From contig JABGQJ010000254.1 of NCBI GenBank assembly GCA_018648945.1, positions 1 to 9,807 of the forward strand: a stretch of DNA of 9,807 nucleotides. Direction: 5' to 3'. Numbering within the stretch: position 1 is the first letter of the stretch; the number at the start of each line of letters is the position of its first letter. Position numbers and translations under genes: made by a program. Origin of the DNA: Victivallales bacterium. GTDB lineage: Bacteria > Verrucomicrobiota > Lentisphaeria > Oligosphaerales > Lenti-02. Under the pieces are notes generated by a model. That model was not told the DNA's origin and ran no database searches. It saw only the letters and a list, made by a program, of their open reading frames with translations. This document shows, piece by piece, positions 1 through 6,867 of this stretch.

Positions 1-1875
1 TTTGTGGCCACCGGGCTCATCCATAATCTCGAACGGCATCTGGTTGGGAGTGACTCCAAGGTTCGCCAGATGATCGGTCCAGGCCTTCATCATGGCTCCG
101 AAGCGCTTGCGGAAATGCTCGTCGGGCTTCTTCGGCATGTGATAATGCGCGACCGAGTAACCGCCAACGAAGTTCTCCGCATACCGACGCTTGCTGTTGA
201 AAAGCTTGTCCCAAAAGGCGAAGTCGATTGGCTCCGCGAGTGTGTCATCCTTGTTGAATGCCGGTTTGAACCGCTGGGAGTTCATTAACAGGCGATTGAT
301 CCCGTGTTTCGCCATCTCCTCGAGCCACGGTTCATGAAGGCGATTGATCTCTGCCTGGCTCATCTCGGGGGTTTCTCCCAACATCCCGAGCGGATAATTG
401 CCCCAGCAGAAAACCTCGGCAGGCACCCCCTCCGGCAGCACCACGTCTTCCACCTTCAGTGTGAGACGAACGTCGCGCTGGGGACGATCACTCTGTGGCT
501 GGAGTTCCAGAACGGCCGGATACTCGCCCGGTTGCATACCGGCTGTGTCCACATCGATCCAGATCTGCCGGGTCTGGCCGGGAGCAACGGCCATCGTCTG
601 ACTGGAAGGCAGCGCAGCCAGCATGGAAGGATACTCGGTGTCGGGTGCATATTCGGGCTCGACCATGAGCGCTTGCCGCACCGTCGCCCAGGACGGTGGC
701 GTGATGAAATGACCCGTGTACCGGCCCATCTTCTTCTTCGCTTCGGGATGCATCAGGCGCACACGCACGTCCATCGGCTCCGCTGTGATGTTGGTCACCA
801 TCAGAGCCACGGGCTGGTAGTCGTTGACGGCCAAGCGCAGCGTGATGGGTTTCGCATTCAGCGCGGTCGGGGCCTGGTGCGAGCCGAACCGCTTCCAGGG
901 ATTCGTCCACCACGTGAGGTACGTCAACTCGCGTGCCCGGTTGGCCGCACCACGGGTTGTCCGTGCCGTCTTGCTCCAGACTTGGTCGTCGACATTATCG
1001 AATTGGCGCAGGTTGTCAGCAGCGGTCTGGAGTTTCCCGGCGATGCCGACCAGTTCCTCCTCGAGGGCGATAAGAGTTGCATTTCGCGGCGACAGCTGTG
1101 CCAGAATCTCCGGCATGGTTTGCAGGTAGCTGTTGGTGAGATTGATCCGTTCCGCGAGCTCCCTGAAGTCCTGCACGCTCTTCGCTGTGTAGTCAGTCAT
1201 CTCGCTGCCGTCTTCCACCTGGATGTCATCCACCCAGATCCGGCCCTTCTCATCCGCGGGCAAATGCATCTTCACAGTGAAGTGCTGCTTGCCCAGGCTC
1301 TTGTGCTGTTTTGGGCAGGTGAAACTCACCGAGTACCGTTGCCAGTCCGTGGTGGGGGTCGGGGGGCGGATGGTTTTCGACCAATGCCAGCCCGCGTCGA
1401 TGATGCGGATGCCAACCGAATTGTCGCCGTTCCGAATTGTGGTCAGTCCACGGCTCTTGATCCACGCACTCAAGGTGTAGGTCTTGCCCACTTCGAGCGG
1501 AACGGACTGCTGGAGCCCGGTCGCACGGATCCCCTCCGTGCTCAACCGCCCCGAGCATTTTCCGGTTCTTGCGTTCCGAGGATCAAACCGCACAGTTCTG
1601 TCGCGGCTGATCCAGCCCGTCGGTCCCGGGGCCGGAGCTGTGCGCCCCCATCTGCCGGTCACCTCGAATCCGCTGTTGCGTACGAAGTTCTTCTTCGGCA
1701 GCGGGATGCGTGCCAAGTCAACGAGCACCGCCGCTTCACTCCGTTGTGCGACCTGGTCGCGGGCCTTTGCCAGCATGGTCTTCATGTCGTTGGCCGCATG
1801 TATCGGCAATGCACCCAGCACCATTACGCTTGCCAATAGCCAGGACTTCCAACGGTTCATTGTGATGCTTTCCAT
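1..1875 (-). CDS. Secreted GH123/DUF4091-like glycosidase, N-terminal part (cut by window edge)
   Basis: The frame is open for 625 codons from ATG 1875 to the window edge, so the C-terminus is missing. Residues 1-27 form a signal peptide (basic start, hydrophobic SWLLASVMVLGALPIHA, likely cut near A27/A28), so export is predicted. Residues about 63-228 look like a CBM4/9-type carbohydrate-binding module: NSGFE, YTLSAWIK, then GRIWVDDIQVEDG. Residues 229-330 are mostly helical. Residues 335-478 look like a beta-sandwich (LRLAVNDYQPVALMVTN), and a TIM barrel probably starts near 485. FEIMDEP at 615-621 resembles the adjacent Asp-Glu pair that GH123 and DUF4091 proteins use for substrate-assisted catalysis on N-acetylhexosaminides; D619 and E620 are my candidates. 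An AGGAG at 1889-1885, 9 nt upstream, favours this start over the internal ATG at 1860. The family call comes from architecture and the DEP motif; the substrate is unknown. Confidence 0.82.
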   Translation of the reverse strand, partial: MESITMNRWKSWLLASVMVLGALPIHAANDMKTMLAKARDQVAQRSEAAVLVDLARIPLPKKNFVRNSGFEVTGRWGRTAPAPGPTGWISRDRTVRFDPRNARTGKCSGRLSTEGIRATGLQQSVPLEVGKTYTLSAWIKSRGLTTIRNGDNSVGIRIIDAGWHWSKTIRPPTPTTDWQRYSVSFTCPKQHKSLGKQHFTVKMHLPADEKGRIWVDDIQVEDGSEMTDYTAKSVQDFRELAERINLTNSYLQTMPEILAQLSPRNATLIALEEELVGIAGKLQTAADNLRQFDNVDDQVWSKTARTTRGAANRARELTYLTWWTNPWKRFGSHQAPTALNAKPITLRLAVNDYQPVALMVTNITAEPMDVRVRLMHPEAKKKMGRYTGHFITPPSWATVRQALMVEPEYAPDTEYPSMLAALPSSQTMAVAPGQTRQIWIDVDTAGMQPGEYPAVLELQPQSDRPQRDVRLTLKVEDVVLPEGVPAEVFCWGNYPLGMLGETPEMSQAEINRLHEPWLEEMAKHGINRLLMNSQRFKPAFNKDDTLAEPIDFAFWDKLFNSKRRYAENFVGGYSVAHYHMPKKPDEHFRKRFGAMMKAWTDHLANLGVTPNQMPFEIMDEPGGHK

Positions 1876-1884
1876 TCTGATCTG

Positions 1885-1889
1885 CTCCT
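1885..1889 (-). promoter_or_regulatory. Ribosome binding site AGGAG for the GH-like gene
   Basis: On the minus strand AGGAG lies 9 nt before ATG 1875. It would be 24 nt before the alternative ATG at 1860, so it decides the start. It is one of only two clear Shine-Dalgarno sequences in the window. Confidence 0.6.
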
Positions 1890-2019
1890 GAACTTCTGTT
1901 GCTCCCCTTTTGCGGTATGTGGGGACATGCGTCTCGATGGTGTTCTCAAGGTGATCTTCAGAACTCGCCGCTCGCAGCAAGTTGAGCGCCCTGTTTCCGG
2001 GCGTTGGTTGTTGAGGGTT

Positions 2020-2080
2020 GGTGAGTCCGCGATAGGGGTAGGCTTCGCCAAAAGCTGAACCTGTACCGACGGAACTCACC
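2020..2080. repeat. Long bulged inverted repeat (possible structured RNA or operator)
   Basis: GGTGAGT (2020-2026) pairs with ACTCACC (2074-2080). After a bulged A2073, CCG (2027-2029) pairs with CGG (2070-2072). Inside, GGTA (2037-2040) pairs with TACC (2064-2067), and GCTT (2042-2045) can pair with AAGC (2052-2055). The result is a nested stem of about 61 nt. It lies about 145 nt upstream of the GH start and 376 nt upstream of the U32 start. The outer stem has the 7 bp of a tRNA acceptor, but no T-arm or anticodon arm fits. Function is unknown. Confidence 0.4.
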
Positions 2081-2239
2081 GTGATGAACGTACAGCATGT
2101 GCTCTGCGGCGGCAACAGGACAAGCTAAGGGACGGGCTTTCCGCGGCTGGGAGCATATCTCTCGAGGATCCCGCAACCAGTGGGACACGGTTCCGGCTCC
2201 CGAGACGGTGCATGGGGGGCATCGCGCCCGTCGCGAAGA

Positions 2240-2300
2240 TCGCCGCACACAGTGCGCCTCCCACATTCCGGAGGGAATCCCCGACGAGTCGCCGCACACA
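2240..2300. repeat. 12-bp direct repeat, two copies 49 bp apart
   Basis: TCGCCGCACACA occurs exactly at 2240-2251 and again at 2289-2300, upstream of the U32 operon. A pair this long so close together is unlikely by chance in a 600-bp gap, though GC bias raises the odds. It could be a pair of regulator-binding sites; nothing else in the sequence supports that. Confidence 0.3.
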
Positions 2301-2456
2301 TTCGAGGTCCGGCGTTCAGCTGTCTGGCCCTGGTACATGTTTGCAGGAAGCGAAAACGAGAGCCAATCCCTGCCCTCTTTCCGTTGCCCCTCGCAGACGG
2401 TACAGTATGGGTTTGCTCTTCACGCCCATCGTGGGCAAACGGAACCATACCACAAG

Positions 2457-4676
2457 ATGCCTCCCTCCCCACAACCCAAGCTCCCCGAACTCCTCGCCCC
2501 AGCAGGCACTCTGGAGGCGGGCATCACCGCCTTCGATGCCGGAGCCGACGCGGTCTACGCCGGGCTCGACCGCTTCAATGCGCGGGAGCGAGGGCGCAAT
2601 CTCACGGTGGACGACTTTGGCAAGCTCTGCACCTACGCCCGCCGAGGTGGACGCAAGGTCTACTTGACGCTCAACACACTGGTCAAGGAGAGCGAACTCC
2701 CCGCCGTGGCCGATCTTCTGGCCGAGGCCCTGCCCTTCGGGCCCCGCGCCGTGATCGTCCAGGATCTCGGCGTGCTGCGCCTCCTGCGTCAGCACTTCCC
2801 GGAGTACCCCGTCCACGCCTCGACCCAGATGGGCGTCCACAACAGCACGGGCACGGAGATCCTCGCCGAGATGGGCGTGGAACGAGTCATCCTGCAACGA
2901 CAACTCACCTTCGAGGAAATCGGCAAGATCACCGCCAAGTCACCCATCGAGGTGGAGGTGTTCGTCCACGGCGCGCTCTGCTGCTCGCGCTCGGGCCAGT
3001 GCCTGCTCTCCTCCTGGCTCGGGGGCTGGAGCGGCAACCGAGGCAAGTGCAAACAGGCCTGCCGACGCCGGTTCCGCAGCGAGGACGGGAATGGCTTTTT
3101 CCTCTCCACCAATGATCTCTGTCTTCTGAACCATGTCCACGAACTGGCCGAAATGGGCGTCGCCTCCCTCAAAATCGAGGGCCGTTTGCGCGGGCCGGAC
3201 TATGTGGACAGCGTGGTCCGCGCCTACCGCATGATGCTCGACGCCCCGCCGGACGAGCGGAAGCCGCTCATCAAGAAGGCGCGCGGCATTCTAGCCCACT
3301 CCCTGGGGCGGCGCTGGGCCGATGGATTCCGCACCACCGAGGACTTCTCGACCGTGGTCGACCACCGCTCTCTCGGCAGTTCGGGTCTGCTCTGCGGCAC
3401 GGTCAGGAGCCAGGTGGAAGGAGGTTTCCTGGTGGACGTCACCCGTCATCTCCGGCGCGGCGACCGGATTCGTGTCCAACCCCGGTCCGGGGACGAGGGG
3501 CCAAGCCTGGAGATCACCCGTTTGGAGGTGGACCGCAGAACCGTGCGCATGGCCAAGCCAGGCTTCACCGCCTTCGTCGGCTTCGACGAATCCGTGCCCG
3601 CCGATGGCATGGTCTACAAGACCGCCAACCCGACCGCCAACGGGGACGTCCGCATGGCTCGCCTGCCCGTCGCCAAGGAGTCGGCCCCAGTCGATCTCCG
3701 CGTCTTCCCAGACTGCGTGCGACTGCGGACCGCGGCGCTCCCCAACGAGGAGTACCGGCACCCCATCGAGACCTTCCCAGCCAAGAACCGAGCCCTCAGC
3801 ATACAGACCGTAGCCACGGAGTTCGCCAAGGGGGACCCCGAGGGTGTCGCCATCGGCCCGGTGGCCATCCAGGTCGAGCCGGATCTGTTCCTTCCCGCCA
3901 GCCAACTGAAGGCAGCGCGCCGCGGGTTCCGAGCTTGGCTGGAGGAGCGCTTCGACCCGACGAGCTACCGCCAGGAGCTGGCGAACCGCGCCGGCCAAGT
4001 CCAAGCGGAACTGGCCGAGCCGTTCCCCACCGCGCCCCTCCCGACCGAACGCACTGTCGCCCTGACCCAGGGGCACAGAGCCAGGGATGCGGACCGCGTG
4101 GCCCGCCACTTGTTCGAGACGATTGGTGTGGAGGAGGAGGCGATCCTGCCTGAGTTCTGTCCTCAGAGCCAGCAGGCCGCCGTCCGCAACCGCATCAAGG
4201 AACTGGTGGAGCAAGGGGTGCGCCGCTTCCGCGTCACCTCGCTGTACGGTTTCGCGCTCCTCGCCAAGGTCCCCGAGGCCGTTCTGGTTACCAGCCTGCC
4301 CCTGCCCGCAGCCAATAGCCTCGCCGTGCGCCAACTGATCGATCTCGGCGCGTCCCGAGCCACCCTCTGGATCGAGCTGGATCGCCCGGCTCTGGCACAG
4401 GTGGCGACACGCGTCGGCGGCTGGGCCGAGCAGATCGTCTATGGCCGCCCTGCCCTCCTGGCCACCCGCGCGGAACTGGCCACCAAGGGACAGCTCTGGG
4501 ATGCGCGGAACCTGGAATTCGAACTGATCGACCAAGAAGGCGAGACGAGACTCTACGCCAAAGCTGCCTTCGCGGTACCGCCTTTGCCCCACACTTCGAC
4601 CCTCCACGACCTCCGCCAGGTCGAGCCGAACGCCCCTGAGACCCACGATCTGAACGACTCCCACGACTGGGTCTGA
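2457..4676 (+). CDS. U32 family protein with DUF3656-like middle (RlhA/YdcP type)
   Basis: This 739-aa protein starts with the usual U32 opening (KLPELLAPAGTLEAG, 8-22). Residues 167-202 carry the family signature: VFVHGALCC, SGQC, GGWSGNRGKC, then QAC. C175, C182, C198 and C202 are the likely iron-sulfur ligands, as conserved cysteines bind 4Fe-4S in UbiU and UbiV. LSTNDLCLL and LKIEGR (238-243) follow. Residues about 310-450 match the DUF3656-type region of E. coli RlhA, a 23S rRNA C2501 hydroxylase. Residues about 535-680 look like a second, degenerate U32 half (WIELDRPAL, VYGRPALLATR) without a cysteine set. The family is named for peptidases, but studied members are mostly RNA or ubiquinone hydroxylation factors, so RNA modification is the better guess. 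I chose ATG 2457 because the upstream frame is not protein-like; it has no clear ribosome site. First gene of an operon, 3 nt before the next. Confidence 0.88.
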   Translation: MPPSPQPKLPELLAPAGTLEAGITAFDAGADAVYAGLDRFNARERGRNLTVDDFGKLCTYARRGGRKVYLTLNTLVKESELPAVADLLAEALPFGPRAVIVQDLGVLRLLRQHFPEYPVHASTQMGVHNSTGTEILAEMGVERVILQRQLTFEEIGKITAKSPIEVEVFVHGALCCSRSGQCLLSSWLGGWSGNRGKCKQACRRRFRSEDGNGFFLSTNDLCLLNHVHELAEMGVASLKIEGRLRGPDYVDSVVRAYRMMLDAPPDERKPLIKKARGILAHSLGRRWADGFRTTEDFSTVVDHRSLGSSGLLCGTVRSQVEGGFLVDVTRHLRRGDRIRVQPRSGDEGPSLEITRLEVDRRTVRMAKPGFTAFVGFDESVPADGMVYKTANPTANGDVRMARLPVAKESAPVDLRVFPDCVRLRTAALPNEEYRHPIETFPAKNRALSIQTVATEFAKGDPEGVAIGPVAIQVEPDLFLPASQLKAARRGFRAWLEERFDPTSYRQELANRAGQVQAELAEPFPTAPLPTERTVALTQGHRARDADRVARHLFETIGVEEEAILPEFCPQSQQAAVRNRIKELVEQGVRRFRVTSLYGFALLAKVPEAVLVTSLPLPAANSLAVRQLIDLGASRATLWIELDRPALAQVATRVGGWAEQIVYGRPALLATRAELATKGQLWDARNLEFELIDQEGETRLYAKAAFAVPPLPHTSTLHDLRQVEPNAPETHDLNDSHDWV

Positions 4677-4679
4677 ACC

Positions 4680-6005
4680 ATGCCTGTCTTCGACTGCCAT
4701 GTCCACGTCTTTCCCGATGCCATCGCCCCCGCCGTAGTCGCGGCAATGGGGCAGACGGCTGGGATCGCCCCGGACTACGATGGCACGCGGGACGCGTTGC
4801 TGCAGCGCCTGCGCGATGCGGACTGCGACGCGGCCCTGAACTGCCCGGTCGCCACCAGCCCCAAGCAGGTCCGCAGCATCAATGACTGGGCCGCCAGCGT
4901 GAACGAGTGGCCCCTGCTCTCCCTCGGCACGATCCATCCGGATCTCCCCAACCCGACCGTCGAGATCGAGCGTATCCACTCCCTTGGCCTTCTGGGCGTC
5001 AAGCTCCACCCCGAGTACCAGCACTTCACCCCCGAGGATCCGCGCCTGGAAGCAGTCTGGGAGACCTGCGCCGGCCTGGGCTTGCCGGTGCTCACCCATG
5101 CGGGCGAGGACATCGGCCTGGAGCCGCCTTACCACTCGACTCCGGCCGGGCTTGCCGCCTTGGTCGAGCGCGTGCCGGGACTGATTCTCATCGCTGCCCA
5201 CCTCGGCGGCTTCCGCCAATGGGATGAAGTGGAGACCTGCCTGGCCGGCAGCCGCGTCTATCTGGACCTCTCCTTCGCGCTCGGCGAATTGCCCGACGAA
5301 CAGCTGCTGCGCATCGTGCGCAAGCACGGGGCCCACCGCGTGCTCTATGGCACCGATGCCCCCTGGAAGAACCCCTGCGAGTACCGTCAGCGTTTCGAGG
5401 CCCTGCCCTTCAAGGAGCGCGAACGGCGCTGGATTCTGTGGGACAATGCCGCCGAACTGTTCGGCCTCCACGTCCCGGCACAACCGGACGTCGCGGCCGA
5501 GCCCACCGTCGCGACCGATTGGCGACAACGCGACCATGCCCTCTCCCTGGACGACGAGGCGCTGCTGACCGAATGCCGCATAGATACCTTCCGAGGCAGC
5601 GGCAAGGGCGGCCAGAAGCGCAACCGAACCAATACGGCGATTCGGGTCACGCACCCCACCACGGGCACCAGCGCCTACAGCGACGAGACCCGTTCGCAGC
5701 ACGCCAACCGGCTCCTCGCCTTGCGCTTGCTCCGCTGGGAAGTCGCCATGTCCAGCCGCTGTCCCACCCCCCGGCCCGAACCTGCTGCCAGGCTCCCCGG
5801 CTGGCGGACGCCCGAATACGCCGCCTGGCTGGCCCGGGCCTTGGACCAGCTCACCGCCAGCGGATACCAGGTCGGCAACGCCGCCCGCAACCTGGCGCTC
5901 AGCACCGGCAAGCTGGTGCACGAACTAGCCCGCAACTCCCGCGTGTGGGATGCAGTGAACCACGCCCGCGCCGAGCGCGGCCTGCCCCCGCTTGCAAGAC
6001 GGTAG
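4680..6005 (+). CDS. Amidohydrolase fused to a GGQ release-factor (RF-1) domain
   Basis: Residues 1-263 form a TIM-barrel amidohydrolase (Amidohydro_2 type). Metal and active-site candidates are H7 and H9 (DCHVH), K108/H110 (GVKLHP), H140 (LTHAGED), H174 (AAHLGG) and D226 (GTDAPW). After a linker of about 20 residues, residues 285-356 are an RF-1 catalytic domain: FRGSGKGGQKRNRTNTAIRV with GGQ at 310-312, THPTTG at 324-329, and RSQHANR at 338-344. The codon-recognition domains of RF1/RF2 are absent, so it resembles rescue factors of the ArfB type rather than a stop-codon reader. Residues 377-438 form a helical tail with a Fis-like look (AARNLALSTGKLVHEL, then VNHARAERGLPPL), which I recall from small stand-alone release-factor-like proteins. 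No in-frame ATG, GTG or TTG lies between codon 222 and the GGQ, so the RF part is made only as a fusion. Likely translationally coupled to the U32 gene (TGA-acc-ATG). Substrate unknown. Confidence 0.9.
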   Translation: MPVFDCHVHVFPDAIAPAVVAAMGQTAGIAPDYDGTRDALLQRLRDADCDAALNCPVATSPKQVRSINDWAASVNEWPLLSLGTIHPDLPNPTVEIERIHSLGLLGVKLHPEYQHFTPEDPRLEAVWETCAGLGLPVLTHAGEDIGLEPPYHSTPAGLAALVERVPGLILIAAHLGGFRQWDEVETCLAGSRVYLDLSFALGELPDEQLLRIVRKHGAHRVLYGTDAPWKNPCEYRQRFEALPFKERERRWILWDNAAELFGLHVPAQPDVAAEPTVATDWRQRDHALSLDDEALLTECRIDTFRGSGKGGQKRNRTNTAIRVTHPTTGTSAYSDETRSQHANRLLALRLLRWEVAMSSRCPTPRPEPAARLPGWRTPEYAAWLARALDQLTASGYQVGNAARNLALSTGKLVHELARNSRVWDAVNHARAERGLPPLARR

Positions 6006-6014
6006 CAGCCGGGC

Positions 6015-6572
6015 CTACAGCCCATCCCGCCATTCACCGACCAGATCGCTGTCCAGATTGGCCAGCCAGTCGCCCTTGCCCTCCGCAGCAAGCCGCTCGA
6101 ACTGCCCGAGGCGGGACTGCAGGCGGACCATGGCGCGGCGGGTAGCCCAGAGAGACGCCAACGCCCCAGCGGCGGTCCCCCCAAGCAGCAGCCCAACCAG
6201 CAGGCTCAGCCAATGCTGGGGAAACATGGCGGAGGGCCGCGGAGAGGTCGCCGACCACACACGGTGTGCGGCGCCCCGACTGTCGGCTTCACCTCTCGTC
6301 TCGATAACCGCCTGCCTGGGCAGCGATGCATCCGGGGGCCAGGGAGCCGCCGAGACCGGCACCGTGTCTCCTCCGGTTCCGGGAGCTTGGTGCAACGGCG
6401 CCCGGGCCGCCACGACTGGTTCGCCCACCGGTGCCCTTGCCCCCAGGGAAAGCCACATCGCCAGCCCCCCAAGCAAGGCGCCACCAAGAAAGGCCGCGCC
6501 AATCATCAACCCCTGTGCAACGAGACTCCACCGTCCGCTCTGCCCTGACTTTCTCATTGTCTCCGCCCCCAT
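6015..6572 (-). CDS. Hypothetical protein with two membrane segments
   Basis: This 185-aa protein is not recognised. A short basic N-terminus (RKSGQSGR) leads into a Gly-rich hydrophobic segment at about 17-43 (GAAFLGGALLGGLAMW). A Pro/Ala-rich loop at about 44-118 follows, then a second hydrophobic segment at 119-142 (WLSLLVGLLLGGTAAGALAS) and a charged amphipathic helix at 145-165 (RRAMVRLQSRLGQFERLAAE). The positive-inside rule predicts cytoplasmic ends and an exported loop. The GG-rich repeats could pack helices or form an oligomer. The start is uncertain: ATG 6572 has no ribosome site, while ATG 6557 (180 aa) has GGAG only 3 nt upstream. It converges on the amidohydrolase-RF gene with 9 bp between the two stops, so the transcripts probably overlap. 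The hydrophobic pattern supports a real gene; function is unknown. Confidence 0.68.
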   Translation of the reverse strand: MGAETMRKSGQSGRWSLVAQGLMIGAAFLGGALLGGLAMWLSLGARAPVGEPVVAARAPLHQAPGTGGDTVPVSAAPWPPDASLPRQAVIETRGEADSRGAAHRVWSATSPRPSAMFPQHWLSLLVGLLLGGTAAGALASLWATRRAMVRLQSRLGQFERLAAEGKGDWLANLDSDLVGEWRDGL

Positions 6573-6706
6573 TAGCGGCTGTGGGAAGCAATGCCCCGGA
6601 TGAACCGAGACCGGAAAGAAATTGCTTCCTTAACAATAGCCATTCTTACTATGCCAGGAGAATCCCCCGATTACCATCGACCATCGGGTCCAGTCCCACC
6701 TTTCTC

Positions 6707-6743
6707 GCTGCGAAAACGCGGCATCAAGGGGATCGGGTCCCCT
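6707..6743. repeat. Two adjacent short hairpins in the BNR operon leader
   Basis: GCTGCG (6707-6712) pairs with CGCGGC (6717-6722), including one G-U pair, around an AAAA loop. Four bases later AGGGGA (6727-6732) pairs perfectly with TCCCCT (6738-6743) around TCGGG. A pyrimidine stretch follows but no T-run, so a standard rho-independent terminator is not supported. They could be a regulatory leader or part of a dispersed intergenic repeat. Confidence 0.4.
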
Positions 6744-6855
6744 GTCCTTCTCTCGGCCGGCCGGAAACGACCCGAACGGGGAACGCGTTGCTGGAACGCC
6801 TGGGCCTGCCGCGGACAGAGCTGTATTGTAACCACCCACCCGCTGTCCCCATGGC

Positions 6856-6861
6856 AAGGAG
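6856..6861 (+). promoter_or_regulatory. Ribosome binding site AAGGAG for the BNR gene
   Basis: AAGGAG lies 6 nt before ATG 6868, an ideal spacing. It fixes this start and is the strongest Shine-Dalgarno sequence in the window. Confidence 0.75.
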
Positions 6862-6867
6862 CTTCCC

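Larger units (their letters stand above)
1876..2456. other. Divergent intergenic region, 581 bp, no convincing gene
   Basis: This stretch separates the leftward GH-like gene from the rightward U32 gene and should hold both promoters. I could not find a convincing -35/-10 pair for either. Open frames here (for example minus strand 1958-2338, or an extension of the U32 frame back to 2097) give Arg/Ser/Pro-rich translations with no recognisable motif, and I do not call them. Visible structure includes two small inverted repeats (CGCTC/GAGCG at 1969-1988 and CGCCC/GGGCG at 1987-2003), a long bulged hairpin at 2020-2080, and a 12-bp direct repeat. The small repeats lie about 95-130 nt upstream of the GH start and could be operator or mRNA-leader elements, but that is a guess. 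Confidence 0.5.
6573..6867. other. Divergent leader between the membrane-protein gene and the BNR operon
   Basis: These 295 bp must hold the promoter of the BNR-FAD operon. An AT-richer patch at 6617-6655 contains TTGCTT (6622-6627) and TACTAT (6647-6652), but the 19-bp spacing is poor. TATTGT at 6824-6829 has no -35 partner. Downstream are a 7-bp tandem repeat (ACCATCG, 6673-6686), a 9-bp direct repeat ATCGGGTCC (6683-6691 and 6732-6740), and two adjacent hairpins (6707-6743). If transcription starts in the AT-rich patch, the mRNA would have a structured leader of about 200 nt. No coding sequence is supported here. Confidence 0.45.

Noticed and set aside
304..1839. 511-codon open frame on the plus strand
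   Set aside because: It is antisense to the GH-like gene, which has a signal peptide, a binding module and the DEP motif. The plus-strand translation is His/Arg/Cys-rich and unlike a folded protein.
2020..2080. tRNA-like 7-bp acceptor stem
   Set aside because: The ends are only 61 nt apart, and no T-arm sequence or anticodon arm can be placed on either strand.
1958..2338. 126-codon minus-strand frame in the divergent gap
   Set aside because: It is Arg/Ser-rich with no motif and no ribosome site that I could see, and other frames over the same stretch look equally poor.
2378..2406. TTTCCG and TACAGT as a sigma-70 promoter for the U32 gene
   Set aside because: The 17-bp spacing is right, but only 3 of 6 and 4 of 6 consensus bases match, which is near chance.
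2097..2456. N-terminal extension of the U32 protein to ATG 2097
   Set aside because: The extra 120 residues are not protein-like, and U32 proteins normally start a few residues before the LPELLAPAG motif.
3291..5921. 876-codon open frame on the minus strand
   Set aside because: It lies antisense to the U32 and amidohydrolase-RF genes, both of which have clear family motifs. Its translation is Gly/Arg/Ala/Val-rich with no motif, as expected from GC-rich codon bias.
6011..6023. Small GGGC/GCCC hairpin between the two convergent stops
   Set aside because: A 4-bp stem without a T-run on either side is too weak to call a bidirectional terminator.
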